Shown: in pieces, positions 1 through 12,465 of the stretch | Numbering within the stretch: position 1 is the first letter of the stretch | How the letters are laid out: every line of letters begins with the position of its first letter | Origin: Brasenia schreberi | Lineage: Eukaryota > Streptophyta > Magnoliopsida > Nymphaeales > Cabombaceae | NCBI GenBank assembly: GCA_036023115.1 | Contig: JAYKKT010000091.1 | Coordinates: forward strand, 31,381,501 to 31,445,500 | DNA: 64,000 bases | Direction: 5' to 3' | Notes under the pieces: generated by a model | Told to the model about the DNA's origin: nothing | Seen by the model: only the letters and a program-made list of their open reading frames with translations | Databases searched by the model: none | Translations under genes and position numbers: made by a program

Positions 1-1194
1 TACAGTTTGTTTCGTTAGACTTATAGTTAAATAAATTTTAATTTTTCAATTATTTGTAATTGTTTAGAGATTAAAATTGGAAGATTTGGTGGTGCTAAGA
101 GTGACCCAGCAGCTTGGGGACTGGATCTTAGCGTTCCTTCAGGTAGGGGGTTATGCATTCTTTTACAGAATCATTCTAGAAGTGATTTTACTGTTTTAGA
201 TAGATTTAAATGTGCATGATTGATAACTGTTTTATTGATGTTTGTGAAATGTTATTTGCAATTATGAGTTATTTGATATGCTTTTTAAATAGAATATATT
301 TATGACACTTTTTGATAAAGAGCATGTTTTGATATGCATGTGTTGTATGAACATGGTATTTAAATATTGTTTAAATGTTGTGTGGATATGAGTTTGATTT
401 TGGATATTCGTGGATCTGGATATGATTTGTGAATGTGATGAACTGTAATTGGTTTTAGAAATGTAATGATGTGTGAATATACGAGCCGTACTTGTGTGGT
501 TTGTGTGGGGTCTCTAGAGACTTGCAGGTCCCTCGGGCGATCCGGCTTGGGGCAAATATAGGGTGTGTTCCCGGGCACTCTGCTGTGAGAGTCGGCATGG
601 TTACCGTCGTGGACGGGGTTACCGAGGTCATGTTAGGGAGGGCCGGACGACTCCCGTGGCCTTTGGGGCAGACACAGTATGGCCTGTAATTATCGAAACT
701 AATGATGTGTGTGTGTGAGTGTGTGCATATGAATTTGAGATCATGATTTTAAGGTAAATGTGTTTTGCTATGAAATGGTTGCGAACTATGCATGCTTTTA
801 GTATGTTTTCTGTTTAAAGATGCTTAACCTCTCTATTGAGCTACGTATATGAGCTCACCCTATTGTTTTACAGCTCATCCTGAAGCTAGCACTTCGAAGG
901 CACACGAAGCAGAATAGGAGTTTGATAGAGCAACATTTTTATTTTAGATGGTATGATAAGTGTTGAATAATTTAGAAAGTCTTTTATTTGGGGTTATTGT
1001 TAGGTAAGCCCCGCACCATTTTGGACCTGTTGTTTAGAACTTTGGTATGAATATTTATTTCAGTTAGATATTTCTTGAGTTTGAATTAAATTGGTATTGT
1101 ATTTGTTTAATGCTCACCATCACGCCCGTGCGAGAAGTGGCCACGTGGCATTGGCTCGGGCCGGGTCGTGGTCGCGACCCGTGCGGGTGTGACA
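1..1194 (+). repeat. 5' LTR of G1 (3' two-thirds)
   Basis: Near-identical to 6539-7730 and ends in TGTGACA like the 3' copy. Several differences between the two are C/T or G/A changes at CpG sites. Around 540-640 the 5' copy carries TG or CA where the 3' copy keeps CG, the pattern expected from decay of methylated cytosines. A short dinucleotide run (gt) near 705-722 also differs in length. Confidence 0.93.
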
Positions 1195-1197
1195 ACT

Positions 1198-1211
1198 TGG
1201 TATCAGAGCCA
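1198..1211 (+). promoter_or_regulatory. Primer binding site of G1 (initiator Met-tRNA)
   Basis: TGGTATCAGAGCC starts 3 bases after the 5' LTR. It is the usual plant retroelement site complementary to the 3' end of initiator tRNA-Met, where minus-strand DNA synthesis is primed. Confidence 0.9.
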
Positions 1212-1288
1212 AAGGTTGTTCAAGTATATTTAATAGCGAGTTAATCGTTGAAATATAATGCTTTATTTATGTGTAGGACCCACGAGGA

Positions 1289-2719
1289 TTGAATCTTAAC
1301 TTAACTCCAAGCGTTATGAGTGATGATAACGAGGAAATGCCATCGTACGGATCTGCTGTAGCAGTGGAGGTTCCATCCGGTACACCTCAAGGACCTATAG
1401 AGCCACCACATATTTCTCTTGTGCAAGGTGGTCAAGATGCAGCGATATTACTTGGTCAGATGATCAACTTATTACAACATGTTTCGAGAGAATCCACTAT
1501 AACCATTCAACACTTGACAAAGAACGGTTGTAAGGAGTTCAAAGAAGTAATTACAGACCCATTGGAACCCTATGAATGGATTGACAAACTGGAAAACGCT
1601 TTCGACATATTGGCTCCTACCAACGAGGAGAGGAGGGTGCAATTGGCGTCGAGTCTTTTCGAAGGAAATGCAAAACAGTGGTGGAGAGCACAGAAAGGGA
1701 CTCGTAGCACTCCGTGGACTTTGGAGGCATTTAAGAAGGCATTTTTCAGTCATTTCTTTTCTCACAATCATTGGATGCGTTTATAACTTGAATTTAATCA
1801 ACTGCAGTAGGATAATTTATCAGTGAGAGAATATACCAGCAAATTCCTAAGGTTGTCACAGTTTGACCCGGGTATGGTAATTCCTAAGGCACGAGCAAAT
1901 AAATATTTTTGGGGACTTTCTGATCCGATCCGTAAGTCATTGAGAGGAAAGATATATACAGATATTGATGAATTACAAGCTGCTGCTACTCATGTAGAGA
2001 CAGATATGTTGCATTATAAGGGTAAGAAGAGGCCAGCAGAATCAACTTTTGGTAACTCAAATGAAGGCACAAAGAAGAGTAAATCAACCCAAGCTCATCA
2101 GTGGACAAATAGGGGTAGTCAGACTCAGGCGAGAAGTAGGCCTTCACGTGAGCAAAACAACCAACAAAATCGAGGGATCACATGTTATAATTATAGAGGC
2201 ACGGGTCATAGAGCTAGAGAATGTCCTTTAGAGAAGAACTTTAAGCCAGTTCAGACTCAGACATTTAGTAGTGTACAGAAAGAAGACATGAGAGGTCTTT
2301 GTTTCATATATAAAGAGTTCGGTCATCATAAGGTTGATTGTCCACGAGCTACGTATTTTACTTCTTCTTTAGTTCAGGGAAGCACTATGGGGCCTCCTCG
2401 TCCTCCGGTACCTGTTCGTCAACAAGGACCACCTCGATTGCCTCACCCTCAAGTAACTAACCAGGGTCGCATTTATGCTGTAGAGGGCCATGAGTCAGGT
2501 ACCTCTCATTTGGTTATTAGTACCTTATCAGTTTGTGGTTTGCTTGCGCGTATTTTATTTGACTCTGGTGCAACGCATTGCTTTGTTTCACCTACTTTTG
2601 TAAGTCGTACGGGTTTAGACCCGAAACCATTAGATGGATTCTCTGTATATTTCCCTAATGGAGATGTTATTGTGCCACATCGGATATGGATTGGTTATCT
2701 TAACCACGCTATACGATAA
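1289..2719 (+). pseudogene. gag and protease region of G1 (frameshifted)
   Basis: The first segment (1289-1786) contains a retrotransposon gag domain; the stretch with EWIDKLENAF and QWWRAQ is typical. The frame breaks near 1786 and resumes at 1823-2719 with the rest of gag, two nucleocapsid-type motifs and the aspartic protease motif (LFDSGATH, about 2557-2580). Both nucleocapsid motifs keep the first Cys, the His and the last Cys but have Tyr at the second Cys position (CYNYRGTGH and CFIYKEFGH), so they would probably not bind zinc normally. The product would be the particle protein plus protease. It is non-functional because of the frame break. Confidence 0.85.
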
Positions 2720-5700
2720 AACAATACAAGCAAAACCATAATTCTTCCGAAGGAAGAAAGGTTGGATTCTTGAAATTTGCTTGTTAAAGCTCAAGGTCAT
2801 TCTTTGAGAAATGGAGCTAGCGGGGATTTGTATTGTTTGCTATCTTCTTTTTAGAAGTCAAGAACAAGAAAGATGTATGAGTGCTATAGTTAATGAATTT
2901 CGTGAGGTATCAGTTTTACGAAGATATACCGGTTAACTGCCGAAAAGAGTAATCGAATTCTCTATTGATTTGGTACCCGAAGAGACGGGACCTATATCTA
3001 TGGCGCCTTACAAGATGTCGCCGTAGAGTTGGCGAGCTTGAAAGAACCAATGAGAGGATTTATTGGAGAAGCGGTTGTGAGACTAAGTGTATCACCATGG
3101 GGAGCTCCAATAATGTTAGTAAAGAAGAAGGATGGAACCTTGTCTCATGTGTCAGACTACCGAAACAATTGAATAAAATTATGATCAAGAACAAGTATCC
3201 ACTACCAAGAATTGATGATTTGATGGACCAATTGCGATGGAGGCAATATTTCAAGATTGACTTATGTTCTAGTTATCATCGATCGTGAAAGCGAGAGGAT
3301 ATTCCCTAAAACTGCGTTTTGGACACGTTATGGGAATTATGAATATCCTAGTGATGCCATTTGGAGTGACAAATGCTCCTGCAATATTCATAGATTACAT
3401 GAATAGATTTTTCATTCATACTTATCTAGATAGAGTTTGTTGTTGTCTTTATTGATGACATTTTGATATATTCAAGGAAGAGGAGCATGAGCGAGCATCT
3501 CGAGTAGTTCTCCATTACGAAAGGAGAATAAGAAATTGTATGTCAAGTTGTCCAAATGTGAGTTTTGGTTAACGAAGTTCAATTTTGGGACACGTAATTT
3601 CGGGAGGATGGAATTGCGAGTTGACCCTGCAAAGTGGAGATAGTTGTTGAATGGGAGGAAAGACCTAAGCGTGATCGGAGAGATTTGGAGTTTTATGTTG
3701 GATTGGCCGGACTATTATCGAAGATTTATTGAGGGATTTTCGAAGATAGCGGGACCTTGCACTAGGTTACCTGAGGAAGAAGTCAACCTTTTGTATGGAC
3801 GGATGAATGCAAAGAATAGTTTCCCGAGAGTTGAAGAAAGATGTTGACTACTAAGCGGTATTTGTGTTGCTGATCCATGAGATCTTTCAAGTGTATTGTG
3901 ATGCTTGAAGTACCAAGGATTGGTTGTGTACGTTATGCGGCAAGTATAGGAATGTAGTAGCTTATATGCATTCGAGGAGCGATTGAAGGCCACACATAGA
4001 GGAGGAACTACCAGAGGCATGATTTGGAGTTATCGCGGTTGTGTTTGCGTTGAAAGTGTGGAGACATTTTCTTTATGGAGTAACGTTCAATGTCTTTAGT
4101 GATCATAAGAGTTTGAAAGTCCCTTCGATTTGATCGAGGAAAGAGTTGAACATGAGACAAAGAAGATGGCTAGAATTCTTACGAAGGATTATGACTTTTA
4201 AGTTACGAGTATCATCGGGAAAAGCGAATGTAGTGGTGCGGATGCTTTCTAAGTAGGAAACGCTTACATGTGTCTGGATGATGATTAAGGAGAGTGAACT
4301 TCTAGAGAGTTTCGGGAATATGAGTCTATACGTGAAGTTGACTATGATAGGACATAGTATGTGTTTAAACATGAGTGGACATATTTAGAATGATTTGATG
4401 GTTTTGAATATGAGGAAGAGGATGAAAGCACGGTGATCCCGGACATTTGTAAGAAGCAAAGGAAGCGAGGAAGTCCAAATGAAGGATTTTGTCGGCAGTG
4501 TTGATGGAATTGATAAAGTTCAAAGGAAGACTTTGTGTGCCAAATGATTAGGAACGTCATTGAGGAGATTGATTTTGGATGAAGCTCACGGGAGTAAGTT
4601 GAGTATGCATCCACAGGGAGCCACGAAGATGTATCAAGATTTGGGGAAGATGTGTATTAGAGATGGCAAGGAATGAAAGGGATGACACTAGCTGAATATG
4701 TATCCGATCTGTGTCAAGTTTGCCAAAAGGCTAAAGTGCAATATCGAGAAGACATCGGGAACCTGTTACATTCCTTTAGGGATCCCTGAAGTAGAAATGG
4801 GATAAAGATCTAGCAATGGACTTTCATAACGGAGTCTACCTAGAACTCGGAAAGGATAGGGACGATTTTATTTAGGTGATAGTTGATTGACTTAACCAAA
4901 GTCGGTACCCACTTTGTGACCAATTAGAGCTAATTATTCTCTGGATAAAGTTACTCTCAAGTGTACATCAATAAAAATTGTTAGACTTCATGGTGTACCA
5001 TCAATATAATTTGTTGGATAGAGATCTGCAATTCATATCAAGGTTTTGGAATAGTTTGTAAGAAGCAATGTTTCAAGACTAAGTTTCGCCATAAGTTCTT
5101 CTTACTCACCGCGAGACGAGATATGGTCGGTAAGAAAAGAGCGATCCAAGGTCATTGGAGGACTAATGTTGAGAGCTTATGTTCTAGAGTACAAATAGGG
5201 TTGTTGGGATGAATTTCTTACCATTGATTGGAATTTACGTACAATGATAGCTACCATTCGAGCATAGGTATGGCATCCTTATGAGACATTATACGGAAGG
5301 AGAGTGTAGATCACCAGTTGTGTTGGTACCATGATGGTAGTGTGAGGAGGGTACATCCTAGGTCAGCGGAACAAGTTAGTCCAAAAGACCAAAGATGATC
5401 CAAGATCAAGATGATTAAGGATAGGTTGGTTACTCAAAGACACGGCCAAAAGAGTTATGCTTGACAAGAGAAGAAACCTTTTGAATTTGAAGAAGGTGAG
5501 CCATATCTTCTTCGTGTGACACCTGCAACAAGGCTTGGTACGAGTGAAAATCCAAAAATAAACTCACTTTGTTTTCTCGGTCCATATCGGATAATTCAGG
5601 TCGGAAGTAGGATCCGTAACTTATCCAGAATAACCCTTCGTCCTTTTGTCGAATCTTTCATGATATATTTCACATGTGTCTCGATTAGAAAGTATAATTC

Positions 5701-5848
5701 GGACCCCTCACATATCAAGTACACTGGAGTAATCATTTGCCGAGTGAGGCTACTTGGGAGCTCGAGGATGAAATGCGAGAAAAGTATCCATATCTCTTGA
5801 GGTACTTTCTAAATTCTGAGGACAAAATTTCTTTAAGGTGGGTAGAAT
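2720..5848 (+). pseudogene. pol region of G1: RT, RNase H, integrase (heavily disrupted)
   Basis: Fragments in all three frames match pol in order. They are an RT start with [13 protein letters not shown] (about 3196-3235), the RT catalytic block FIDDILIYS (about 3450-3476), the RNase H linker with FSDHKSLK (about 4090-4120), an integrase zinc-finger region (4580-4740), the integrase core (4870-5330) and a C-terminal PYRIIQVG piece (about 5583-5606). Small insertions and deletions are dense throughout. A purine-rich tract (AAGGTGGGTAGAA) precedes the 3' LTR. Confidence 0.82.
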
Positions 5849-7730
5849 GTAACGTTGAGCATTACTGCACAGCCTGTGCAGTAACGCCCAATGGGGATAT
5901 GAAGGGCCTTTAAAAGGGGGCCCTTCATAGTGCATTTTTCCAAGGAGCTGGGCAGCCTTAAACTAGTCGGAAAACAGGAGGAGTCGGCCAGAATCCGGTG
6001 AGTTCAATATTTTTTCAGATTTTCGTTTTTCCTTTTTATTTTTTGATGAAAAGCTTGTTGAAAATTATAGTTTTGGGCTTGGATTGGAAGTTTGAGGTAG
6101 AACTAAACATTTTGGTGGGGTAGGTAAGCAATGGCGTCGATTTGGCCGGAAAACAGTTATGCTTCACCGGAAACCGGTGAGATCGATGCCGGAAAAAAAA
6201 AAAAAACTTTTGGGCATGTCCTTCATTTCCGTGTCATGTCATGTCTGAATTGTTATGAACCGACACTGGTTCGTGTCGTGTCCTCGGGTCGCGTGTTAAG
6301 AACCAGTTCTGTGTCAAAATAGGTTCTATGTCAGAAATGGGTCTAGTTTGGGTCGTATCTTGAAATGGGTGTCTGGGTTAAGAATGAGACCTGTATCAGT
6401 AGTTACAGGTTCTGTGTTGATACAGTAACACAAACTACCTATTGTGTCACTCATTCGGATTAGGTATGAAATTGGGTATCGATTTGGATCTCGGATAGCT
6501 TAAATGGATCCAAATTGGGGTTTGGGATTCGATTCGGATATAGTTTGTTTCGTTAGACTTATAGTTAAATAAATTTTAATGTTTTAATTATTTGTAATTG
6601 TTTAGATATTAAAATTGGAAGATTTGATGGTGATAAGAGTGGCCCAGCAGCTTGGGGATTGGATCTTAGCGTTCCTTCAGGTAGGGGGTTATGCATTCTT
6701 TTACAGAATCATGCTAGAAGTGATTTTACTGTTTTAGATAGATTTAAATGTGCATGATTGATAACTGTTTTATTGATGTTTGTGAAATGTTATTTGCAAT
6801 TATGAGTTATTTGATATGCTTTTTAAATAGAACATGTTTATGACACTGTTTGATAAAGAGCATGTTTTGATATGCATGTGTTGTATGAACATGGTATTTA
6901 AATATTGTTTAAATGTTGTGTGGATATGAGTTTGATTTTGGATATTCGTGGATCTGGATATGATTTGTGAATGTGATGAACTGTAATTGGTTTTAGAAAT
7001 GTAATGATGTGTGAATATACGAGCCGTACTTGTGTGGTTTGTGTGGGGTCTCTAGAGACTTGCAGGTCCCTCGGGCGATCCGGCTTGGGGCGAATACAGG
7101 GTGTGTTCCCGGGCACTCCGCCGTGAGAGTCGGCGTGGTTACTGTCGTGGACAGTGTTACCGAGGTCACGTTAGGGAGGGCCGGACGACTCCCGTGGCCT
7201 TTGGGGCAGACACAGTATGGGCTGTAATTATCGAAACTAATGATGTGTGTGTGAGTGTGTGCATATGAATTTGAGATCATGATTTTAAAGTAAATGTGTT
7301 TTGCTATGAAATGGTTGCGAACTATGCATGCTTTTAGTATGTTTTCTGTTTAAAGATGCTTAACCTCTCTATTGAGCTATGTATAGGAGCTCACCCTATT
7401 GTTTTACAGCTCATCTTGAAGCTAGCACTTCGAAGGCACACGGAGCAGAATAGGAGTTTGATAGAGCATCATTTTTATTTTAGATGGTATGATAAGTGTT
7501 GAATAATTTAGAAAGTCTTTTATTCGGGGTTATTGTTAGGTAAGCCCCGCACCATTTTGGACCTGTTGTTTAGAACTTCAGTATGAATATTTATTTCAGT
7601 TAGATATTTCTTGAGTTTGAATTAAATTGGTATTGTATTTGTTTAATGCTCACCATCACACCCGTGCGAGAAGTGGCCACGTGGCATCGGTTCGGGCCGG
7701 GTCGTGGTCGCGACCCGTGCGGGTGTGACA
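5849..7730 (+). repeat. 3' LTR of G1 (1882 bp, complete)
   Basis: Starts TGTAACG directly after the polypurine tract and ends GTGTGACA, giving the standard TG...CA ends. It is long for an LTR. Its last 1.19 kb is duplicated at the window start. Short open frames inside it at 492-689 and 7030-7227 are shared only because the two LTRs are copies of each other. Confidence 0.92.
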
Positions 7731-8365
7731 CTATCTCTTCGTTAATTCTTTTTACATATGTTGGTCTTGCTTATATGTTGTTGATTTCATTATTCTGATT
7801 TATGATATTGTTGAAATGATGCTTCTTCAGGAACTCTTGATTCTCTTATGGTAAGCACTGTAATGATGGGGATCGCCTTTTATGCTGGTTTCAGATCTTT
7901 CCTTCCAAATTCAATTGACGACTTCTGGTATGTGTTTGTTGTTTAATTGTTCTTACTTTGAAGAAAAATATAAATGGCATTCTCATAGTTATAGTTAGAA
8001 TACAATTATTCTCAAACACTAGAATGCTCTTTAAAATATAGAATGCTCTATATAATTGTGTATATATATAAATTTTTAAATTTTTTAATAGTGATATACC
8101 CGTACCTTAGTTTTTAATAAAATTACATACTTGTACCAATATCCGTACCAAGTACCGGTACCGTACCCGTATCCATGCAACATAATCGTTAACAAAGAGA
8201 CTGAAGTGACCATGGTGGAGAGACAGGAGAAATGAGAGAGAAAAAGAGAGTTGCAAGGGTCAGGATAAAAGTGACATGAGTGTGCAAATGCGCTAAGCAT
8301 AAATGATTTATTTTTACAATGACCTATGATATTACATTTTCCACCTGCGTCAAAACTCAACCCTG
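7731..8365 (+). other. Flank of G1 with an exon-like scrap; no recognised gene
   Basis: At about 7829-7935 a stretch after CTTCTTCAG reads open for about 35 codons (begins GTLDSLM, ends SIDDFW) and runs into a GTATGTG donor-like site. A second possible donor (GTAAGC) follows LM. It looks like one exon of a host gene left beside the G1 insertion, but I do not recognise the protein. From 8030 to 8200 the DNA is AT-rich, with repeated GTACC/GGTAC words. Confidence 0.3.
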
Positions 8366-8563
8366 TTAGTATGCATTACAGTAACAAAAAGTGGTACTTC
8401 CTCTCAGGTATGAAGACCCTCGTGCATTTGCAAGTTTTTTTTTTACTAATAAATCAGCTTCCTGGTTGCTCTCACGTTGTAAATATATGGCTCGAAAAAT
8501 CCAATCTCTCTTCTTCAGCATTGTCAGCCTCTTTAAGTAAAGTTGATGCACATCGTCCACCAT
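8366..8563 (-). pseudogene. RNase H-like fragment of a non-LTR retrotransposon
   Basis: A 65-codon reading frame contains RESNQEADLLVKK. This resembles the conserved (R/H)ExNxxAD block at the end of plant RVT_3 / LINE-type RNase H domains. Upstream residues (HQLYLKRL, then DW) fit the preceding helix. Nothing else of the element is visible, so this is a scrap. Confidence 0.45.
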
Positions 8564-9200
8564 GTTCTTCCCAGAACCATCTAGGCTATTTCAATCCCCA
8601 TTAGTGCTCTTCATGCTTCAGCATTCAAGGCCGACTACCAACCAATGTTGTATGTTTGAGCGTTCAAGCCCCATTAAATGCTTTTAATTCTAAGAGGTAG
8701 ACGACCTCCGCAACCGTCATTAAAGCGTTCAGCTGATGGTCTTAGAGAGAAGGTTCAAGAAGCGTTTAGCTGATGGTCTTAGAAGATAAGGTTAAGATCC
8801 GCGATTGAAACGAATGGTTCTCTCTCACACTCATACACTCAAGACACACATATCCAATATTTACATTCCTTATCTGGTTTTAGATTGTTATCCAAATTGA
8901 CAGCAGTGAGATCTCTTAAATATTACATTCCTTATTTGGTTTGGGTAATTAACCAAAGATTGCACTGAAATCCTTTCCTTTTTCGGGTTTCGATCGTCGT
9001 ATCAAGGAATTCTCCTACTTCCTTAAAACCCCCTCAAGGAAAGTACATGAGACTGTCTGCCTGCCACCTTAACGTTCTCTGCTTTGTCTTGACAACACCA
9101 TCTCTGAATTCTCCCTTCCTCCTCCTTCTTTCATCTATATTCATTCCGTTCATCTGCGTCTTTCTGGTTTTTCATCACCGGTAGCTCAGAGGGATCGGAG
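8564..9200 (+). other. Upstream region and probable 5' leader of the STP gene
   Basis: Contains a short imperfect direct duplication at about 8726-8794 (CTGATGGTCTTAGA repeated about 35 bp apart). From 9060 to the start codon there is a pyrimidine-rich stretch (clusters of CTCC, TTCTTTC) typical of plant 5' leaders. I see no confident TATA box. Confidence 0.35.
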
Positions 9201-12200
9201 ATGGCCGGAGGGGCCTTCGTCGACAGCGGTGAGGTGAAGAGCTACGCCGGGAGGGTAACTCTCTTCGTCGTCTTCACGTGCATCGTGGCCGCTACAGGAG
9301 GACTCATCTTCGGATATGATATTGGGATTTCAGGTCGGCTTTTCGGAATACCATCATGCTTGCCTCGTTCTTCAGATCGTCTATATTGCATGTTTCTTGG
9401 TTTTCTTTCGTCGGCACGTGTTTGTTGGATTTTACGATGCGATCTGATACAGCGAATGGCTTCTCTCCGTTATCTCCTAATTTGTTTCGTGCATTGTAGG
9501 TGGAGTGACGTCTATGGATCCATTCCTGGAGCGTTTCTTCCCGTCAGTGTACCGGAAGATGAAGGCCGATGTTAATCAAAACCAGTACTGCAAGTTCGAC
9601 AGTCAGCTACTGACGACGTTCACGTCGTCACTCTACGTTGCTGGACTCGTTGCTTCGTTCTTCGCTTCGACGGTCACTCGGCTGTTTGGTAGGAAGGTAT
9701 CGATGCTATTCGGCGGACTCACTTTCCTCGTCGGCGCTGCGGTCAACGGTGCGGCGAAGGACGTCGCAATGCTCATCATCGGCCGTATTCTCCTTGGTGT
9801 AGGCGTTGGCTTCGCTAATCAGGTCATCTACTTCTTTCCGTCCCTTGTTCTCCGATTCCCCTTCCTAGATACTAATTTTGCCTCGTTCCAAAATGTGGTC
9901 AGGAAAAAATCAATCGATCAACGCATACTCTTTGTGTTTAAGACGCTCTCTTTGGATTCTCTCTTGGGTGTCGTAAAGTCAGCTAAAATTAGCATTTAAT
10001 CTTTCCATATTTTCATGGGTCCGTAGAAGAGTAATTCCTTGAATCTCTCGATTGTACATGGAACTTGCCTTTTTGGTTTGGTGCAAACAGTTGAAACTTA
10101 ATGTCTCCCATAAATTTAGTTCACGCATATGGACTGTTTTAGAAATGTATTAATGAGTAACAAATAACCAAGTTTTAATTATCATTAGTTTTGCAAATGA
10201 TTAACTTGGCATATATATATGATAAGGATGCAGCCTTCTCACTTCTTTTTACGTTCAAAATAGTACCTCACATGCTGCATAATCCTTTCACATATTGAAC
10301 GTAGTGAAATTCTTGCTGTACATAAAATTAATCCATATTTTTCTCGAGAAATCTAACACCAAGTTATTATCGTAACAAAACATCTTATCCCACCATATCT
10401 AAAAGCCAAACTTAATTAATTTATGTTTGTTAATTAGTGATAACAGAAGTTTAAAATCAAATACATACATACATATTATATATCTCTATCTATCTATCTA
10501 TCTATCTATCAATCGTGGATATCGCTCGCTAGGGGGTTGGCTCTCTTGTAAAACGTCAGGAGTTCAAAACCCGGGTGTGCATCTGGTAGGATCTGGCGCT
10601 TGCTTTTGTACTATTTACCAGTCCCTCTTACTAATAAAATTGACTGGCTCGCAATTTACAGTCTGTCCCCGTCTACCTGTCGGAGATGGCACCCGCAAAG
10701 ATCCGGGGGGCCCTCAATATCGGCTTCCAACTCTTCATCACCATAGGCATTCTTGCTGCCAACCTCGTCAACTACGGGACCAATGAGATCAAAGGTACGA
10801 ATCGTATTGATGGAAAGAATATCCGTTTGGAGTTTTTCCAAGTTTCAATTAACAAGCACAACCGATATGCGTCCGTTTGTGTGTTCGTGTTAATTAACAG
10901 GTGGTTGGGGATGGCGTGTAAGTCTGGCCCTCGCTGCAGTTCCCGCGGTGATCATGACCGTCGGTTCCTTGTTCCTCCCTGACACGCCGAACTCGCTCAT
11001 CGAGCGTGGACACGGCGAGAAGGCGAAGGCCATGCTTCAGCGAATCAGGGGCACCGATAACGTCGACGAGGAGTTCCAGGACCTGATGGACGCGAGTGAG
11101 GCATCCAAGAGAGTGAAGCACCCGTGGCTCAACGTAGTGAAGAGGAAGTACCGGCCCCAACTGGTTATGGCACTCGCCATTCCCTTCTTCCAGCAATTGA
11201 CGGGCATCAACGTGATCATGTTCTACGCGCCCGTTCTCTTCAAGACGATCGGCTTCGGCAACAACGCCTCGCTCGCGTCTGCGGTCATTACGGGGACGGT
11301 GAACGTCGTTGCGACGTTCGTCTCCATCTACGCCGTCGATAAGGTCGGACGGCGCGCCCTCTTCCTCGAGGGAGGCGTTCAGATGTTCATCTGTCAGGTA
11401 CTTCATATCATCATTATCCAAATTCGCACCATTAAGTTCGAACTCATCTCGGTCTAGTTGACCTCAACCTTGACATACGAGTGAACTGCAGGACAGCATT
11501 TTATAGGTGTGATGAGTCGAGTTTGGCACTGCTTAACTTGACTCGGCTCGATTATCCCCCTGATTTATCTGACTTTAATAATACTTTCCCTTTTATTTTA
11601 GTAAACAAATCCAACTCTTAAACCACCCATCTGGCCACTACAAGATTTTGCTGTCAGTATCTAGTGCATTGACTTGGGAAATCCTTCACGCAATCTCTAA
11701 ATTATCCTGTTTCACTATTGGATTATGTTGCGTTAAGAAGTTATTTGAAACCATCTGCTTGAGCAGGGAGACTGAATCTCATATAGCCTTAACAAAAACG
11801 CTTGAATCATTCACCTTCTCACCATGAAATTTAGCAAGATATGTTCCTAATTTTATGGACTTTGAATTGCTAGCTGATAGTTCTTGAGTTCGTTGAACCT
11901 AAAATATTCTCCTTTTCTCCCTTTTGTTTTGTTCTTGGAGCGTAATCTGCTTCCTTCATCAAAATTAGGTTTTTTCATATCGTTGTGCACCTCTCTTATG
12001 GTTCGGCAGGTGGTGGTTGGAATCATTATCGGCGACAAGTTCGGCCTTTCGGGCATCGGCAGCCTGAAAAAGAGTGAGGCCAACCTGGTTGTTGCCTTCA
12101 TATGCATCTACGTCTCAGCCTTCGCCTGGTCTTGGGGTCCCTTAGGCTGGCTGGTGCCCAGTGAGATCTTCCCCTTGGAGATCCGCTCCGCCGGGCAGAG

Positions 12201-12465
12201 TATCAATGTCTCTACCAACCTTCTCTTCACCTTCGCGATCGCACAGGCTTTCCTTCCGATGCTTTGCCACTTCAAGTTTGGCCTCTTCTTCTTCTTCGCT
12301 GGATGGGTCCTCGTCATGACTATCTTTATCTATTTTCTTCTTCCTGAGACCAAGAACGTGCCGATTGAAGAGATGGTCCTTGTATGGAGGAACCACTGGT
12401 TCTGGAGTAAGATCCTTCCTCCTGAGGATGAAGAAACGGAGTTGCAAACACAGAAGACTTCATAA
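9201..12465 (+). CDS. STP: Sugar transport protein, hexose/H+ symporter (STP family, STP1-like)
   Basis: Five exons, 9201-9333, 9500-9822, 10662-10794, 10901-11397 and 12010-12465, join with consistent phases and GT-AG introns into 513 codons, the normal STP length. STPs bring glucose and other hexoses into cells across the plasma membrane, driven by protons. Visible family marks: TM1 with [10 protein letters not shown] (Asp40) and GRILLG (Arg140), equivalent to the proton-coupling Asp42/Arg142 pair of Arabidopsis STP10; RLFGRK and DKVGRR loops; [11 protein letters not shown] before the central loop; QQLTGIN in TM7; [11 protein letters not shown] after TM12. Cys75 and Cys448 sit where STPs form the lid-domain disulfide. 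The N-terminus and TM1 resemble STP1/STP12 more than STP13. Intron 2 (839 bp) carries a microsatellite and a SINE-like insert. The gene is convergent with MGD1. Substrate range cannot be read from sequence. Confidence 0.95.
10486..10510. repeat. (CTAT)n microsatellite in STP intron 2
   Basis: Six tandem CTAT units, preceded by a short (ACAT)n run at 10461-10473. Confidence 0.85.
10513..10640 (+). mobile_element. tRNA-like SINE candidate in STP intron 2
   Basis: CTAGGGGGTTGGCTC resembles a pol III box A, and GGAGTTCAAAACCC about 35 bp later resembles box B (GGTTCRANNCC). Both appear without a tRNA cloverleaf, as in tRNA-derived SINEs. It ends about 20 bp before the exon 3 acceptor. No clear target duplication was found. 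Confidence 0.35.

Larger units (their letters stand above)
1..7730 (+). mobile_element. Ty3/gypsy LTR retrotransposon G1 (5' end cut by window)
   Basis: Layout is 5' LTR (partial), Met-tRNA primer site, gag, protease, RT, RNase H, integrase, then a full 3' LTR. The protease-RT-RNaseH-integrase order is that of Ty3/gypsy. The visible 5' LTR aligns with 6539-7730, so about 690 bp of it lie before the window and the left target duplication cannot be seen. The LTRs are nearly identical, which suggests fairly recent insertion, yet the pol region is full of frame breaks. The element is probably not autonomous, or its pol sequence is unreliable. It lies about 1.5 kb upstream of the STP gene. Confidence 0.93.

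Noticed and set aside
492..7227. Short open frames conserved between 492-689 and 7030-7227
   Set aside because: They lie in the two LTRs of one element, so similarity reflects copying, not selection on a protein.
10894..11421. 175-codon open frame antisense to STP exon 4
   Set aside because: It mirrors the GC-rich STP coding exon; composition is Asp/Arg/Glu-rich as expected of an antisense shadow, with no motif.
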